The notes: generated by a model from the sequence alone, not told the origin. DNA of 54,592 nt from Salegentibacter flavus (GCF_900115145.1 NZ_FOVL01000024.1:1-54592), one strand, 5' to 3'. Shown: positions 7,278-16,888, counted from the stretch's first letter. Translations and numbers: made by a program.

Positions 7278-9663
7278 TTTAAACGCTCATCCTCCATTGT
7301 GTTATGTAGATGGAAATTTCGCTATCGCTTCCAATGGAAATCTTATGATGGGCTATCAGCTGGAGCTTCCCGGGATATTTGGGTTGGACGAAAAGAATTT
7401 TGAGGAACTATTTGAAACCTGGTTTCAGGCGTTCAAGAATTTCCAGCCGGGAATAATTATTCAGCGCATAGATAGATTCGAAAGGATTCCCTTCCAGTTT
7501 AAGCATCACGAAAAGCCTACCACTTATCTCTCCAGGGCTACAAGAAATTATTTCACTGGGCGGGAATATTTAAAGCAAACCAGTTACCTGTTTTTTATTC
7601 AACCCAGACCCGGACAATCTCCAATTGATCGATGGAAAAATCCATTCAGGACCATATCGGAAAAGGAAGTTGAAAACCTGGAAGGGATTGCCAAAGGTTT
7701 TAGGGGGAGGATATCAGATTGCGAATTATTTCTTAATAACTCGGGAAAAATTAAACTTATTTCATTCTCATCTGATGATTGGAAGTCCTTTACAAGCGGT
7801 TATTTTAATTTATTTCAGCTGAATGCTACGGATGTAGAACCAGGAGCGGATTCTCTCAGCGTGGGTCAAAAAAGGCTAAGGTCCTTAATTATAAATAACG
7901 AAAGATGTTTTAAGGCTGCAGTGAAAACGCAAAAAGCTAATTCCGAGTTCAGCACTAATGAATTTTCCTTTCCACAGGGCTTTTTAGATGGTGTTGGGTT
8001 AAAGGCCTTTTTCGATCATATGGTTGTTCAAAGCATATTTCTGGATTCTAACAGGGCCTGGATAAAGACTTTAGAAAGTGGGCGGGAGGCCCTGAAGAAA
8101 AGTGTCCGCTTTGGGAGTATAAACCAGGTCAATCTGGAAAGAGTAGAAGAGCTCCTGCAGAAGATCAACCGGGATGAACAGGCGCGGATTGTCAGGGGCC
8201 ATATGCAGGTTATACTCTGGGAAGATACCCAGCAGGCCCTTCAACAAAACATATCACAGATAAATAGTGTATTTAGGGAATTAGATATTGAAGCCTATCT
8301 TCCTGGCCCATCAGAGAATCTGCGATACTTCATTACCGGGTATCCCGGGAACCTCAATTCTTTGGAAGGGGAGGACTTTTATGTAACCGATCTAAAGCAC
8401 TGTCTATGCCTGTATTTGAACTCCGGTAATTATAAGGTCGATCCTACGGGCATATATTTCAATGATCGTCTTCAGAACATCCCTATTCTCAAGGATGTCT
8501 GGGATGAAGACAAGAAGCGAATAAAAGCACGGAACTTTGCAATTTTTGCTCCTACCGGGGAGGGAAAGTCTTTTTTAGCAAATAATATTATAAGGCAATT
8601 ATATGAGGCAGGTACCCGCCTGGTCATTATTGATCTTGGAGGCTCCTATGGAAAGCTCGCCAGGTTGTATCCGGAAGACTATATCATAATTAGATATCAG
8701 GAGGGCCAGGCTTTAGGTATAAATCCCTTTTATTTTGGACAAAGCGAACCTACTCCCGATCAGTTGGAGGAATTAGCTGATTTTCTATTTGAATTAACGG
8801 CCTGGCAAAGACCGGTATCCAAATCTCATAAGGTCTTACTCAAGAAGATCCTGCAGGAATTCTATACGGAATGTACTGCACCGGATCTGGAGGAATTCTA
8901 TAAATATCTTCTAGCCACAAAGAAGGATCATTCTTTATCCGGTCCGGCTGATCATCGGTTGAACCTGGAACAGTTTATCCTTCAGTTATCCGAGTATACC
9001 GGAGACGGATTATATAGTTTTTTGTTTGCGAAGGGAGAGCAGCAGGAGTTGTTTAAACTGGCAGATAAGCGATTCATCATTTTTGAACTGGATGAGGTGA
9101 AAGATAATCAGGAGATCCTTTCTGTAATGCTTAAGCTTATTAAAACTGCGGTACAAAAAAGCATTTGGAGAAATCCGGAGGAACGCGGAGTAATCTTATT
9201 TGATGAATTTGCCAAGCAGTTGAAATTCGGTAATGTCCTGGAAAGTGTAGAGTTTTATTACCAGGCTATACGCAAACAAAACGGTGCCATAGGCATAGTA
9301 CTACAATCTATTAATCAATTACCAGAGGGTTCAGTATCGGCCAGTATACTTGAGAATACACAAATAATTTACAGTCTCAGAAATGAGAAAGGCTATGACC
9401 AATTATGCCGGAGATTACATCTTAGTAATCATGATCATCATCTGCTGAAATCCATTCGAAACAATTTCAGGGGTCCCAGGAAATATACCGAAATCTTCAT
9501 TAAAATAGGAAGTGAAAGCAACATCTATCGTCTTGAAGTTCCTCCCGAAGTATATGCTGCCTATCTCACCGACGGCAAGCACAACCAGCAAATATTAGAA
9601 CTCCATAAGCAATGCGGAAATATGGAGAAAGCCATTCAACAATTTTTAAATCAACACTCATGA
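7264..9663 (+). CDS. traG: Conjugation ATPase TraG (VirB4 family)
   Basis: 799 residues, the normal length for Bacteroidota TraG. The N-terminal third is the VirB4 docking domain (YVDGNFAIASNGNLMMGYQL). The ATPase core has Walker A FAPTGEGKSFLANN near residue 430 and Walker B GVILFDEFAKQL near residue 645, then GIVLQSINQL, a Q/N motif of VirB4 proteins. It powers pilus assembly and substrate passage at the inner membrane. No interruption is seen. The stop overlaps the next start (ATGA at 9660). Confidence 0.92.
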   Translation: MRKINLNAHPPLCYVDGNFAIASNGNLMMGYQLELPGIFGLDEKNFEELFETWFQAFKNFQPGIIIQRIDRFERIPFQFKHHEKPTTYLSRATRNYFTGREYLKQTSYLFFIQPRPGQSPIDRWKNPFRTISEKEVENLEGIAKGFRGRISDCELFLNNSGKIKLISFSSDDWKSFTSGYFNLFQLNATDVEPGADSLSVGQKRLRSLIINNERCFKAAVKTQKANSEFSTNEFSFPQGFLDGVGLKAFFDHMVVQSIFLDSNRAWIKTLESGREALKKSVRFGSINQVNLERVEELLQKINRDEQARIVRGHMQVILWEDTQQALQQNISQINSVFRELDIEAYLPGPSENLRYFITGYPGNLNSLEGEDFYVTDLKHCLCLYLNSGNYKVDPTGIYFNDRLQNIPILKDVWDEDKKRIKARNFAIFAPTGEGKSFLANNIIRQLYEAGTRLVIIDLGGSYGKLARLYPEDYIIIRYQEGQALGINPFYFGQSEPTPDQLEELADFLFELTAWQRPVSKSHKVLLKKILQEFYTECTAPDLEEFYKYLLATKKDHSLSGPADHRLNLEQFILQLSEYTGDGLYSFLFAKGEQQELFKLADKRFIIFELDEVKDNQEILSVMLKLIKTAVQKSIWRNPEERGVILFDEFAKQLKFGNVLESVEFYYQAIRKQNGAIGIVLQSINQLPEGSVSASILENTQIIYSLRNEKGYDQLCRRLHLSNHDHHLLKSIRNNFRGPRKYTEIFIKIGSESNIYRLEVPPEVYAAYLTDGKHNQQILELHKQCGNMEKAIQQFLNQHS

Positions 9664-10229
9664 AAACAATTCTCAGTTTTATTTTAATTGTGATCCTTGC
9701 AAGTACTGGCATGCGGTCACAGGGGATGCCCGTGTACGATAACACTAATTTCATTGCTCTGGGCAAATCCCTGATAGAATCAGCCAAGCAGACTTCAGAG
9801 CTTCTAAAGACTGTCAAATTTCTAAAGGAACAGAAAGAGAAGATCGAGCAGGTTAATTCCGTATTGAAGCAGCTCAAAATGGTAAGAGAGATCACTCAGA
9901 ATAATCAAAAACTATTTGAGATGGTACAAAATGATCTGAGGGAAATTATTAATTCCCCATTCATTAAAGCCGAGGAGATCAATACGATATCGGATTCCTT
10001 TAATAGTTTGGTCGACATAGCCCTGGAGGATCTGAATTTTATGCAGGGAATACTAACCAGCAATTTTTTAAATATGACAGATTCGGAGCGGATTCTTCTT
10101 TTGGAAGAACAAAAGCAGAGGTCCCGTCAAATGGTAGATGAATTGCAGCGTAAGAAACGAAGGTATGAGCAGGTCATAGAATTCAGGAAGCTCCACCAGA
10201 AAATCAATCAACGAGAAACCGGTTATTAG
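9660..10229 (+). CDS. traI: Periplasmic conjugation protein TraI-like (VirB5-type)
   Basis: 189 residues from ATG 9660, chosen because a signal peptide begins there (MKTILSFILIVILASTGMRSQG) and because it overlaps the traG stop. A reading from 9612 adds 16 non-signal residues inside traG. The mature part is almost all helix with coiled-coil stretches (TVKFLKEQKEKIEQVNSVLK, EEQKQRSRQMVDELQRKKRR), as in DUF4141/VirB5-like proteins. VirB5 proteins are minor pilus-tip subunits. The assignment rests on position and architecture more than on sharp motifs. Confidence 0.7.
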   Translation: MKTILSFILIVILASTGMRSQGMPVYDNTNFIALGKSLIESAKQTSELLKTVKFLKEQKEKIEQVNSVLKQLKMVREITQNNQKLFEMVQNDLREIINSPFIKAEEINTISDSFNSLVDIALEDLNFMQGILTSNFLNMTDSERILLLEEQKQRSRQMVDELQRKKRRYEQVIEFRKLHQKINQRETGY

Positions 10230-10230
10230 G

Positions 10231-11049
10231 ATGGATCTCAGCCTGGAATACATCGACGCGATCTTCACCACAATCAAGGAAGCGGAATTCTCCCGGTACA
10301 CTATTACCGGGGTAAAAGTCTTTGCCGTACTACTCTTTCTCGTCAATATTATTATGAAGTATGTGGAGGGCGCGGCAGACCGGAGGGGATATACCTGGGG
10401 ACTATCTCCGGCCGACCTGATAAAGAACCTTGTTATTGTTCTTTTGGTAATTTATTCCACGCAAATTCTTTCAGCCTTTGACCAGCTATTGGTTGCTATC
10501 GAAACTGAGTTTGTAGATACTGCTCCTGCGCTGGTTCCATTACAATTACAGGATATCGAAATCGAACAGGATACCGGTTTTCTGGAAGCCGGAGGGAAGG
10601 CCTTAGGCATGTTATATGAATATCTGGTGACGCCGTTTTATCCCATGAAGGTCATTGCCTTTATAATCAGCTTATTTCTTTGGATACTGGATCTCTTTAT
10701 TTACCCATTATTTCTAGCAGAGCGATTTTTCATATTGGGTTTAATGCAGGTGTTTTTTCCACTTATAATGAGCCTTGCAGTATTTGAGAAATTCCGGCAA
10801 ACCGGTTATAACTTCTTCAAAATATATGCAGCGGTATATATGATCGTACCGGCATTTTTCCTGGTTAATATATTCATTAATAATCTGTACAAGGCGATCA
10901 ATGCTGAATTCTGGCCAAATTTAACCGGTGGTGATCCCGGAGTGCTTGAACCTGTTGTGGAATTGGGCTCTATCGCTTTCATTGTCCTGTTGAAATTCAA
11001 ATTATATAAAAGAGCGATTTCTTTCACTTTTAAACTTTTCAATAACTGA
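10231..11049 (+). CDS. traJ: Polytopic conjugation protein TraJ-like (VirB6)
   Basis: 272 residues with five or six predicted membrane helices (about 28-45, 68-88, 135-160, 163-190, 195-220, 250-262). The middle block FYPMKVIAFIISLFLWILDL and the segment LMQVFFPLIMSLAVFEKF are typical of TraJ/VirB6 channel proteins. It begins 1 bp after traI. Somewhat shorter than the roughly 330 residues of CTnDOT-type TraJ. Confidence 0.8.
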   Translation: MDLSLEYIDAIFTTIKEAEFSRYTITGVKVFAVLLFLVNIIMKYVEGAADRRGYTWGLSPADLIKNLVIVLLVIYSTQILSAFDQLLVAIETEFVDTAPALVPLQLQDIEIEQDTGFLEAGGKALGMLYEYLVTPFYPMKVIAFIISLFLWILDLFIYPLFLAERFFILGLMQVFFPLIMSLAVFEKFRQTGYNFFKIYAAVYMIVPAFFLVNIFINNLYKAINAEFWPNLTGGDPGVLEPVVELGSIAFIVLLKFKLYKRAISFTFKLFNN

Positions 11050-11053
11050 TGCT

Positions 11054-11659
11054 ATGTTACCGTATAAAAACATTTTTGAGAGCTTAAGGATCAACCGAAT
11101 TATAACGATCAGTATTATCGGCTTTGCCGCTGTAATTTCCATTTTCTCTATTTATCAGGTCAGGAGAATTCATGAGGAATCACTTGATAAAGCCTTTGTG
11201 ATCGATCCTCAGGGCTCCGTATTTCCTTTAAAGGAGGTATATCATAAGGAATATTTAGAAGTTGAATCCCGGGCTCACCTGGAACGATTTCTTTTCTTTT
11301 TCTATGAGCTAAACAGTATAAACTACAGGGATCGTCTTAGTAAAGCTTTATGGCTTGGGGACCAATCGGTGGATCAATTATATAAGCAAAAAAAGGAGGA
11401 TGGTGTTTACAACAGGATTCTCCAGTATTCTTTGCTTCAGAAAATTGAACGCTCGGATTTTAATGTAAGGATCCAGGGTGATAAAATTCATTTTACGGCA
11501 GAGGTTATCTTAAAGATCACCCGGGGAGAGGTAAGCGACCGGTATAATTTAAGGGTAACCGGTCAGCTGATAAAGGTAGCCAGAAAATTCCCTGAAAATC
11601 CCCATGGCCTTTTGATCACTGATTATTACGAACAGCAATTAATAAAAATAGACCAATGA
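11054..11659 (+). CDS. traK: Conjugation protein TraK-like (VirB8)
   Basis: 201 residues: a short cytoplasmic tail, one membrane helix (about 17-37, ITISIIGFAAVISIFSIYQV) and a periplasmic NTF2-like domain that includes ESRAHLERFLFFFYELN and a final strand with YNLRVTGQLI. This is the TraK/VirB8 layout. It bridges inner and outer parts of the channel. The gene overlaps traM by 4 bp. Confidence 0.85.
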   Translation: MLPYKNIFESLRINRIITISIIGFAAVISIFSIYQVRRIHEESLDKAFVIDPQGSVFPLKEVYHKEYLEVESRAHLERFLFFFYELNSINYRDRLSKALWLGDQSVDQLYKQKKEDGVYNRILQYSLLQKIERSDFNVRIQGDKIHFTAEVILKITRGEVSDRYNLRVTGQLIKVARKFPENPHGLLITDYYEQQLIKIDQ

Positions 11660-12522
11660 AAATAGATAAAAGAAAAATTGTGTTTGGAGGAGTCATTGTT
11701 TGCGTGGTGGGCTTTATCGTGCTTTACTCCTTATATGTTTTTGGAGAAGAAGAGCAGGGGTATACTATAAAAAACCCGATGCTGCCATCCATAGAGGTCA
11801 CCAAGAAGGAGTATGACTCTAAGCTGGAGGCCATTGAAGACATACAACCTGAAAAAGAGCGACAAATTCCGGAATTGTATGAGCCCTGGGCTGAAGAAGA
11901 ATTGTCCCGGGCTGGTGAGGAATATCAGGAAGATAATTTGGAATACTGGACGCAGGATAGCATAACGGAAGTCATCCAAAGTCCCTCCATAGACTCCCTT
12001 GCCACCTTAAAAACGGGGGAAACAGAAAAGGAAGAGGAACAACTGGAACCTGGATGGAATCACACGGAATTTTTTCTCAATTCCGGCGTAGAGGAAAAGC
12101 AAGATACGATGACCCTGAAATGTCGGGTGTATGGAGATCAGGTTTTAAAATCAGGAATGCGGGTCGTTCTTGAGTTATTAGCGGATACCGTAATAGAGAA
12201 TCAAAAAATTGTAAAAAACACGCTGGTATATGGCCAGGTTTCCATGCAGCAAAACAGAGTAATGCTATCGGTAGATAGGATCGGGGATATAGAGGTGAGT
12301 CTGGAAGCCTTTGATCTTCAGGACAAGCAAAAGGGTATCTATATCGAAAACAGCTTCCGGGCTGAAGCTTCCAATGAGCTTATCGGGGATATGGTGGATG
12401 ACATCAATATCAGTGGCATTCCGCAGGTCAGAGGCCTGAAGAATCTCTTCAGGCGTAGTAATCGTAACATAAAAGTACTTGTTCTAAACAATTATCAACT
12501 GCTATTAAAATCTAAAATATGA
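11656..12522 (+). CDS. traM: Conjugation protein TraM-like (VirB10-type), short
   Basis: 288 residues, shorter than the 400 or more usual for Bacteroides TraM. One membrane helix (about 8-30) is followed by an acidic, proline-bearing linker (30-130) and a C-terminal domain with LKCRVYGDQVLKSGMRVVLE, LVYGQVSMQQNRVMLSV and LEAFDLQDKQKGIYIE, the conserved TraM core. VirB10 proteins span the envelope and gate the channel. The usual small TraL (DUF3989) gene between traK and traM is absent; the two genes overlap directly. Confidence 0.82.
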   Translation: MKIDKRKIVFGGVIVCVVGFIVLYSLYVFGEEEQGYTIKNPMLPSIEVTKKEYDSKLEAIEDIQPEKERQIPELYEPWAEEELSRAGEEYQEDNLEYWTQDSITEVIQSPSIDSLATLKTGETEKEEEQLEPGWNHTEFFLNSGVEEKQDTMTLKCRVYGDQVLKSGMRVVLELLADTVIENQKIVKNTLVYGQVSMQQNRVMLSVDRIGDIEVSLEAFDLQDKQKGIYIENSFRAEASNELIGDMVDDINISGIPQVRGLKNLFRRSNRNIKVLVLNNYQLLLKSKI

Positions 12523-13313
12523 AAACGCTATTAGCTTTATGGGCATTTTTTCTCACAACTAATATGAATGCCCAGGAATATCCTAAACTCTTTGGAAATA
12601 ACAGCGAAAATGTGGCTGTGGTATTTCCCGAACCCATTCGACAGGCGATTGTTGGAAACGATAATTTTGCATTTGGTTATAGCCCGGAGAAGCCGCAGCG
12701 TGTGGGGCTTTTAAAGGCTCAGCCGGGGATGGATAGTAACCTGATTGTCATAACAACCGATAATAGGTTATACACATTTCATCTGAAATATGCAAACAGT
12801 CTTCAAGCCTGGAATTATTTTATCGAAGCAAATTCCGGAAAAACATTAAAAGCAAAAGATACCATTATAAAAAAAGAAGTGAAGGTGAAATTCAAAGATC
12901 CGAAATTTGAATATATGGCAACCCACTTGCTTAAACCTGAATATAAAACCTTGCAATCCCGAACATCGAATGATATTCGGTTAGGAATAAACAAAGTGCT
13001 GTATTACAGCGATTATTTAATTTTAATCCTGGAGCTTGAAAACAAATCCGGGATAATATTTGAACCCGGAAAACTCAGGCTATTTTCAGAGTTAGGAAAT
13101 AAAAGGAAGAAAGCCTCCTATCAAAAGGTGACGCTGGATCCTTTGTATATTTCTAAAGTTGATAAAACAGTTCTTAGTGGTCAGAAAGAGCGATTTGCAG
13201 TAATATTACCCAAATATATTCCCGGTAATAGCGAGCGGATATCCGTGCAAATCCAGGAAAAAACTACTTCCAGGAACGTCAGGTTAAAAATAAGGCGAGC
13301 ACTATTTAAATAG
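12519..13313 (+). CDS. traN: Conjugation protein TraN-like (VirB9, DUF4138)
   Basis: 264 residues. A signal peptide (MKTLLALWAFFLTTNMNAQ) and then strand-rich sequence with NVAVVFPEPIRQAIVGNDNF and NLIVITTDNRLYTFHLKY, the VirB9-like N-domain of TraN, and ISVQIQEKTTSRNVRLKIRR at the end. It is the outer-membrane partner of TraM. It overlaps traM by 4 bp and ends the tra operon. Its last 8 bp overlap the convergent coupling-protein gene, leaving no room for a terminator between the operons. Confidence 0.84.
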   Translation: MKTLLALWAFFLTTNMNAQEYPKLFGNNSENVAVVFPEPIRQAIVGNDNFAFGYSPEKPQRVGLLKAQPGMDSNLIVITTDNRLYTFHLKYANSLQAWNYFIEANSGKTLKAKDTIIKKEVKVKFKDPKFEYMATHLLKPEYKTLQSRTSNDIRLGINKVLYYSDYLILILELENKSGIIFEPGKLRLFSELGNKRKKASYQKVTLDPLYISKVDKTVLSGQKERFAVILPKYIPGNSERISVQIQEKTTSRNVRLKIRRALFK

Positions 13314-14853
13314 GGGATTCCAGTGAGCTTATCTTTCCTAAAGATAATTTTGGTAATTCCCGTATAATCTTTGAGTTTTCAAAAACTATGGGATAGGCTT
13401 TTCCGTCAGCATAGCAAACGAACTCCCCTGGTTGGAGTCTAAAAAACAGGTCGGCCCTTAATTGGGCTACCTCTCTTTTACTTCGGGTAATTCTGGCATC
13501 AAAATCGAGATTTTGTCCTTCACTTATACTAATGCTATCTTTTTGGATCAATTCAAAGAAGCGTTCGAAGTATTTAGCGGTATCCGGGTCATTTACCTTT
13601 CCAAAGAACTGATACGATAAGTTACTCATAATCGCTCTGCTGGCCTTTTCCCCATAGACCAGATCTATTTGCGAGCGATCCTGCATTACATAGACCGTAC
13701 AAATATTAAAACTCCGCAAGGTTGCCGGAACCCGATGCATATGTAATAATCTTATCGTAGGTGCTTCTTCCATTAGAAGAAAGGAAGGACAGCGGTCCCT
13801 TACACTCATTTGTTTGATTATAGTATGTATAATTGAAGAAATTACCGGCGTGTAGGCCGTTTCAAATTTCGGGTTATTCACAATACAGACCACTGCAGGA
13901 TTATCCGGGTTATTAATATCCAGTGGTATTTCATCTTTTGAAAGCACATCGAAAATCCGATTTGAGGTAATTTTTTTAAAGGCATTGGACAAGGTACTTC
14001 TGGCAGCCGCAGTTTGGCGTTCAGATTCCAGTCCATTAAGGTAGGCTGCAGCCATGTTGCGTGAAACAGGATCGGAACTAAGATATTCGGCAAGGCTTTG
14101 ATTATCCATGGCCTGGTAACAATTGATCAGGTAGGGGAGACTACAATTAAGAGGATCTTCGGTTTTAATTTTCCAGATCAATCCAGCGATTATTCCTTCA
14201 GCTACATCATGAAAAAACCTGAGGGTTCCAGAGGCCACCACGTCTCTTTGTTCGGTTAAATTCACCAGTAGGACCCGGGCCATTTCATTAATACTCTCCT
14301 GGTCTATCATATACCTGGGAGCAATAGGATTTACCCGATGAACACATTGGTCGAAGGAGATAATGTAAAAAGGAAGATCTCCATCTTTAAACAGGGGATA
14401 GGCCAGTTCAGTGAGTTCAAAATCTTTATAATCATGGATTAGCCCTGAAAAGGAATGTTTCCTGAAATGTTCCAGGGTATTGAAGACTACCGATTGGGTT
14501 TTTCCGCTCCCTGCAGCGCCGATAACAGAGATCCCTTTTCTGATATTCTCCAATTTTAATTTTCTGTTTTTCAAATTGAGTTTCAAGCAGAAGGTATGGT
14601 CCGTTACGTGGGGATGAGGTTCGGGCAGAAAAGCGAAAAGCAGGATATTGATGCCTGAAGCAGGTAGGGTTATTTTGAGTAAGAGTTCATAAATGCTCAC
14701 TTGCTGGGGAAGGTATCCGAACAGAATCCAGCATATATATGAAATAAGAAGAACATTTATCCAAAACCCCTGTTTAGAGAAATAAATTACCAGCCCAAGT
14801 AGAAAGCTCAGCGAAAGGTGAAAGATCATCCATATGTAATAGGATTCCAGCAT
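13306..14853 (-). CDS. Type IV coupling protein (VirD4/TraD-like, TraM-recognition ATPase)
   Basis: 515 residues. Two or three N-terminal membrane helices (residues about 5-70) are followed by the cytosolic ATPase: Walker A VIGAAGSGKTQSVV near 108-121 and Walker B FLLMEEAPTI near 352-361, then YVMQDRSQID and MSNLSYQFFGKV. This is the VirD4-type motor that brings the relaxase-DNA complex to the channel, called MobC or TraG in other elements. It abuts the relaxase gene (ATG at 14853, next to its stop) and is the last gene of the mobilization operon. Confidence 0.87.
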   Translation of the reverse strand: MLESYYIWMIFHLSLSFLLGLVIYFSKQGFWINVLLISYICWILFGYLPQQVSIYELLLKITLPASGINILLFAFLPEPHPHVTDHTFCLKLNLKNRKLKLENIRKGISVIGAAGSGKTQSVVFNTLEHFRKHSFSGLIHDYKDFELTELAYPLFKDGDLPFYIISFDQCVHRVNPIAPRYMIDQESINEMARVLLVNLTEQRDVVASGTLRFFHDVAEGIIAGLIWKIKTEDPLNCSLPYLINCYQAMDNQSLAEYLSSDPVSRNMAAAYLNGLESERQTAAARSTLSNAFKKITSNRIFDVLSKDEIPLDINNPDNPAVVCIVNNPKFETAYTPVISSIIHTIIKQMSVRDRCPSFLLMEEAPTIRLLHMHRVPATLRSFNICTVYVMQDRSQIDLVYGEKASRAIMSNLSYQFFGKVNDPDTAKYFERFFELIQKDSISISEGQNLDFDARITRSKREVAQLRADLFFRLQPGEFVCYADGKAYPIVFENSKIIRELPKLSLGKISSLESPI

Positions 14854-15878
14854 TAGTATTGAATAGATGAAGATTTTATGGCCAGGTCAGCAGCACGTTT
14901 GAAAATTTTGAGAAGGCGGTTAGCCTGAGCAGGACTTATATTGGCAACTTTGGGAATTAGACCAGCCTGTTGCATAAGTTTAAAAGCAAGTTTTCTTTCA
15001 GTAAGCGGAAGACCCATCATATGTCGGTAATAGGTAGCAGGATTCTTTTGCAAGGTCTTTCTGGCGGTGTAGCTTTCCACATAGTTTCTGTTATAGGCAA
15101 AAAGCTTATCGAATTGCAGTTCAGCCTTTTTATAAAAGAGATCTCTGTTAAAGCCGCGATGGACTTTTTTTCCATTTAGCATGGTAGTAGAATTTTTATA
15201 CTTACTTCCAGGGGAAAGGCTATATCTATTAGTGGCATCCTTCCTGCTAACGATAATATGAATATGGGATTGTGGTCCAGGTTTCTGCACACCTACGTCT
15301 ATTAGGGATCCATTTAGCTTGTGAGGTGCATTGTTGATTTCCTTCCGGATAAGTGCATTGGCTTTAGACATTGATTCCTGTAGTTCCCCTTTTTGAATTT
15401 TTACCAGGTCATGCTTTAGTTTGGCAATTCGTTTGAGATAGGGCATGTTCTCTCTGACCTGGAGGTCTTTTTCGGAATAGAACCGTGTATGTTCAATTTT
15501 CGCAAAATAAATAATATCGGATACCGAAACAGGTCTTCCATCAATTTCCCGGTTGAAACACCGGGCGTAGTCCTCCATAATTTTTCTGGTAAGAAGTTTA
15601 AGTTTTTCCGGATTCTCCTTAATGTGTCTTAATTCCCGTTGGCTGGGATTCAGCGTGACCGAATAGTATTTAGGTATTTTTTTACCCAGTTTGGCAGTGT
15701 TCGCATCAATTTTCTTAACCACTTCCTTATCCGTTATTTGATGCTCCTGATGATTAAAAAAATAGGTTTTTTGATCCAGGGATTTCCCTGAATTTTCTTT
15801 TTCCAGATAGCTTATAAAATCCTTAGCGCTTGAGCCGTAGTGGTCACCTAGTTTCTGAGGGCTAATACTAATGTACAT
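14853..15878 (-). CDS. mobB: MobB/DUF5712-type relaxase
   Basis: 341 residues. The N-terminus is a basic region with MYISISPQKLGDHYGSSA and RRELRH-like basic helices. QSHIHIIVSRKDATNRYSLSP carries the H-x-H of an HUH-type metal site, and RGFNRDLFYKKAELQFDKLF follows. Relaxases of this class nick oriT and stay bound to the transferred strand. The nucleophilic tyrosine was not assigned; YYSVTLNPSQREL and the early tyrosines are candidates. The start overlaps the end of the upstream mobilization gene by 11 bp. The family call relies on memory of Bacteroidota mobilization operons. Confidence 0.78.
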   Translation of the reverse strand: MYISISPQKLGDHYGSSAKDFISYLEKENSGKSLDQKTYFFNHQEHQITDKEVVKKIDANTAKLGKKIPKYYSVTLNPSQRELRHIKENPEKLKLLTRKIMEDYARCFNREIDGRPVSVSDIIYFAKIEHTRFYSEKDLQVRENMPYLKRIAKLKHDLVKIQKGELQESMSKANALIRKEINNAPHKLNGSLIDVGVQKPGPQSHIHIIVSRKDATNRYSLSPGSKYKNSTTMLNGKKVHRGFNRDLFYKKAELQFDKLFAYNRNYVESYTARKTLQKNPATYYRHMMGLPLTERKLAFKLMQQAGLIPKVANISPAQANRLLKIFKRAADLAIKSSSIQY

Positions 15879-16521
15879 CGGGAATGCTTTTTATTTTTAT
15901 TTCAATGCGACGGAACTCTTCTCTTGTGATATCCAATATGAGTTCATTTTTACCAAAGACCGGATTTTTTGTTTTTACCCTGGAGACCAGATAATCAAGG
16001 ATACCCTTCAACTCCTCCTTATTAAATAATTCCACTTCTTTTTGGGGATTGGTATGGGGTATGGGAGGGATCTTTGAATTTTGATTTTTATTACTTCTCT
16101 TAAAGTTTTTCTTTTCAGGGATTGATTCGGGAGAGGTTTTTATGTGATTATTACTACTCACTGAGCTGTCCTGTTGTTCCGGGATATTCGAAACAGTGGT
16201 ATCCCCAAGTTTATAAGATGACACAGCGTTCTTCGGTGGCCCCTGAACCATCAGTGTTTCGAGAATTGCCAGGGTGGGTTGAGTTTGGGTTTTTTCAATA
16301 TTTCTGATAATACTTATCGCGTTATTAATGCGCTTTAATAGTTTTTCTTCTCTTGCGGATAAGGATTCATCAAAATCAGCTAATGGGGACAGTTGATGAC
16401 CAATAAAAAATTGTATCATATGATCCAGGAGTTCTGAATAGGAGCACTCATGGGTTTTAGCAAATTCTTTAAATTTCTTTGCAGTTTCTATTTTAAGACT
16501 TATGCTGATGTAGGAATTCAT
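15868..16521 (-). CDS. BfmA/BtgA-like mobilization accessory protein
   Basis: 217 residues. The N-terminus MNSYISISLKIETAKKFKEF followed by CSYSELLDHMIQFFIG is a ribbon-helix-helix-like DNA-binding region, and EEKLLKRINNAISIIRNIEKTQ is the conserved mid-section of BfmA/BtgA proteins. A low-complexity polar linker (about 105-160) and a helical tail follow. It is the first gene of the mobilization operon, next to the palindromic candidate oriT, and probably binds it to recruit the relaxase. Confidence 0.78.
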   Translation of the reverse strand: MNSYISISLKIETAKKFKEFAKTHECSYSELLDHMIQFFIGHQLSPLADFDESLSAREEKLLKRINNAISIIRNIEKTQTQPTLAILETLMVQGPPKNAVSSYKLGDTTVSNIPEQQDSSVSSNNHIKTSPESIPEKKNFKRSNKNQNSKIPPIPHTNPQKEVELFNKEELKGILDYLVSRVKTKNPVFGKNELILDITREEFRRIEIKIKSIPDVH

Positions 16522-16682
16522 AAATTATTTATTAATATATTCTTTGAAGGAATCCGCTGTTTTAAAGGGCTCCACGTAAAGCTTACCTTAATATTTACCG
16601 GAACTATAATATTTTAAATTAAAATTATTAATTACAAACAACTGTAAAACAAGGCATTAGATTCGGATAATAATAATAACGA

Positions 16683-16758
16683 CGCTTTAGCGCGTTACCC
16701 TCTTGCTTTTCCTTTTTGTGCGCAGCACAAAAAATCACAGCCCTGATTTTAAAATCAG
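16683..16758. other. Candidate oriT: cluster of inverted repeats
   Basis: Three palindromic units occur in 76 bp: CGCT-TT-AGCG at 16683-16692, TTTTTGTGC-GCA-GCACAAAAA at 16713-16733 (perfect 9 bp arms, 3-nt loop), and the perfect 16 bp palindrome CTGATTTTAAAATCAG at 16743-16758. They lie about 190 bp upstream of the divergent edge of the mobilization operon. Neither of the two larger repeats ends a known gene, so oriT or relaxosome binding is the best reading. The nick site is not identified. Confidence 0.45.
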
Positions 16759-16888
16759 TTAATTAAGTTGAGGTAGTCACCTCTATAGTGTAGAAAGTCA
16801 AATTGGAATTATTCGCGGAAAGTCATAAAGCGAACAATGTATTTTTAAAGATAAGAAATATGGAATAAAATTCTTTGGAAAAGGGTAT

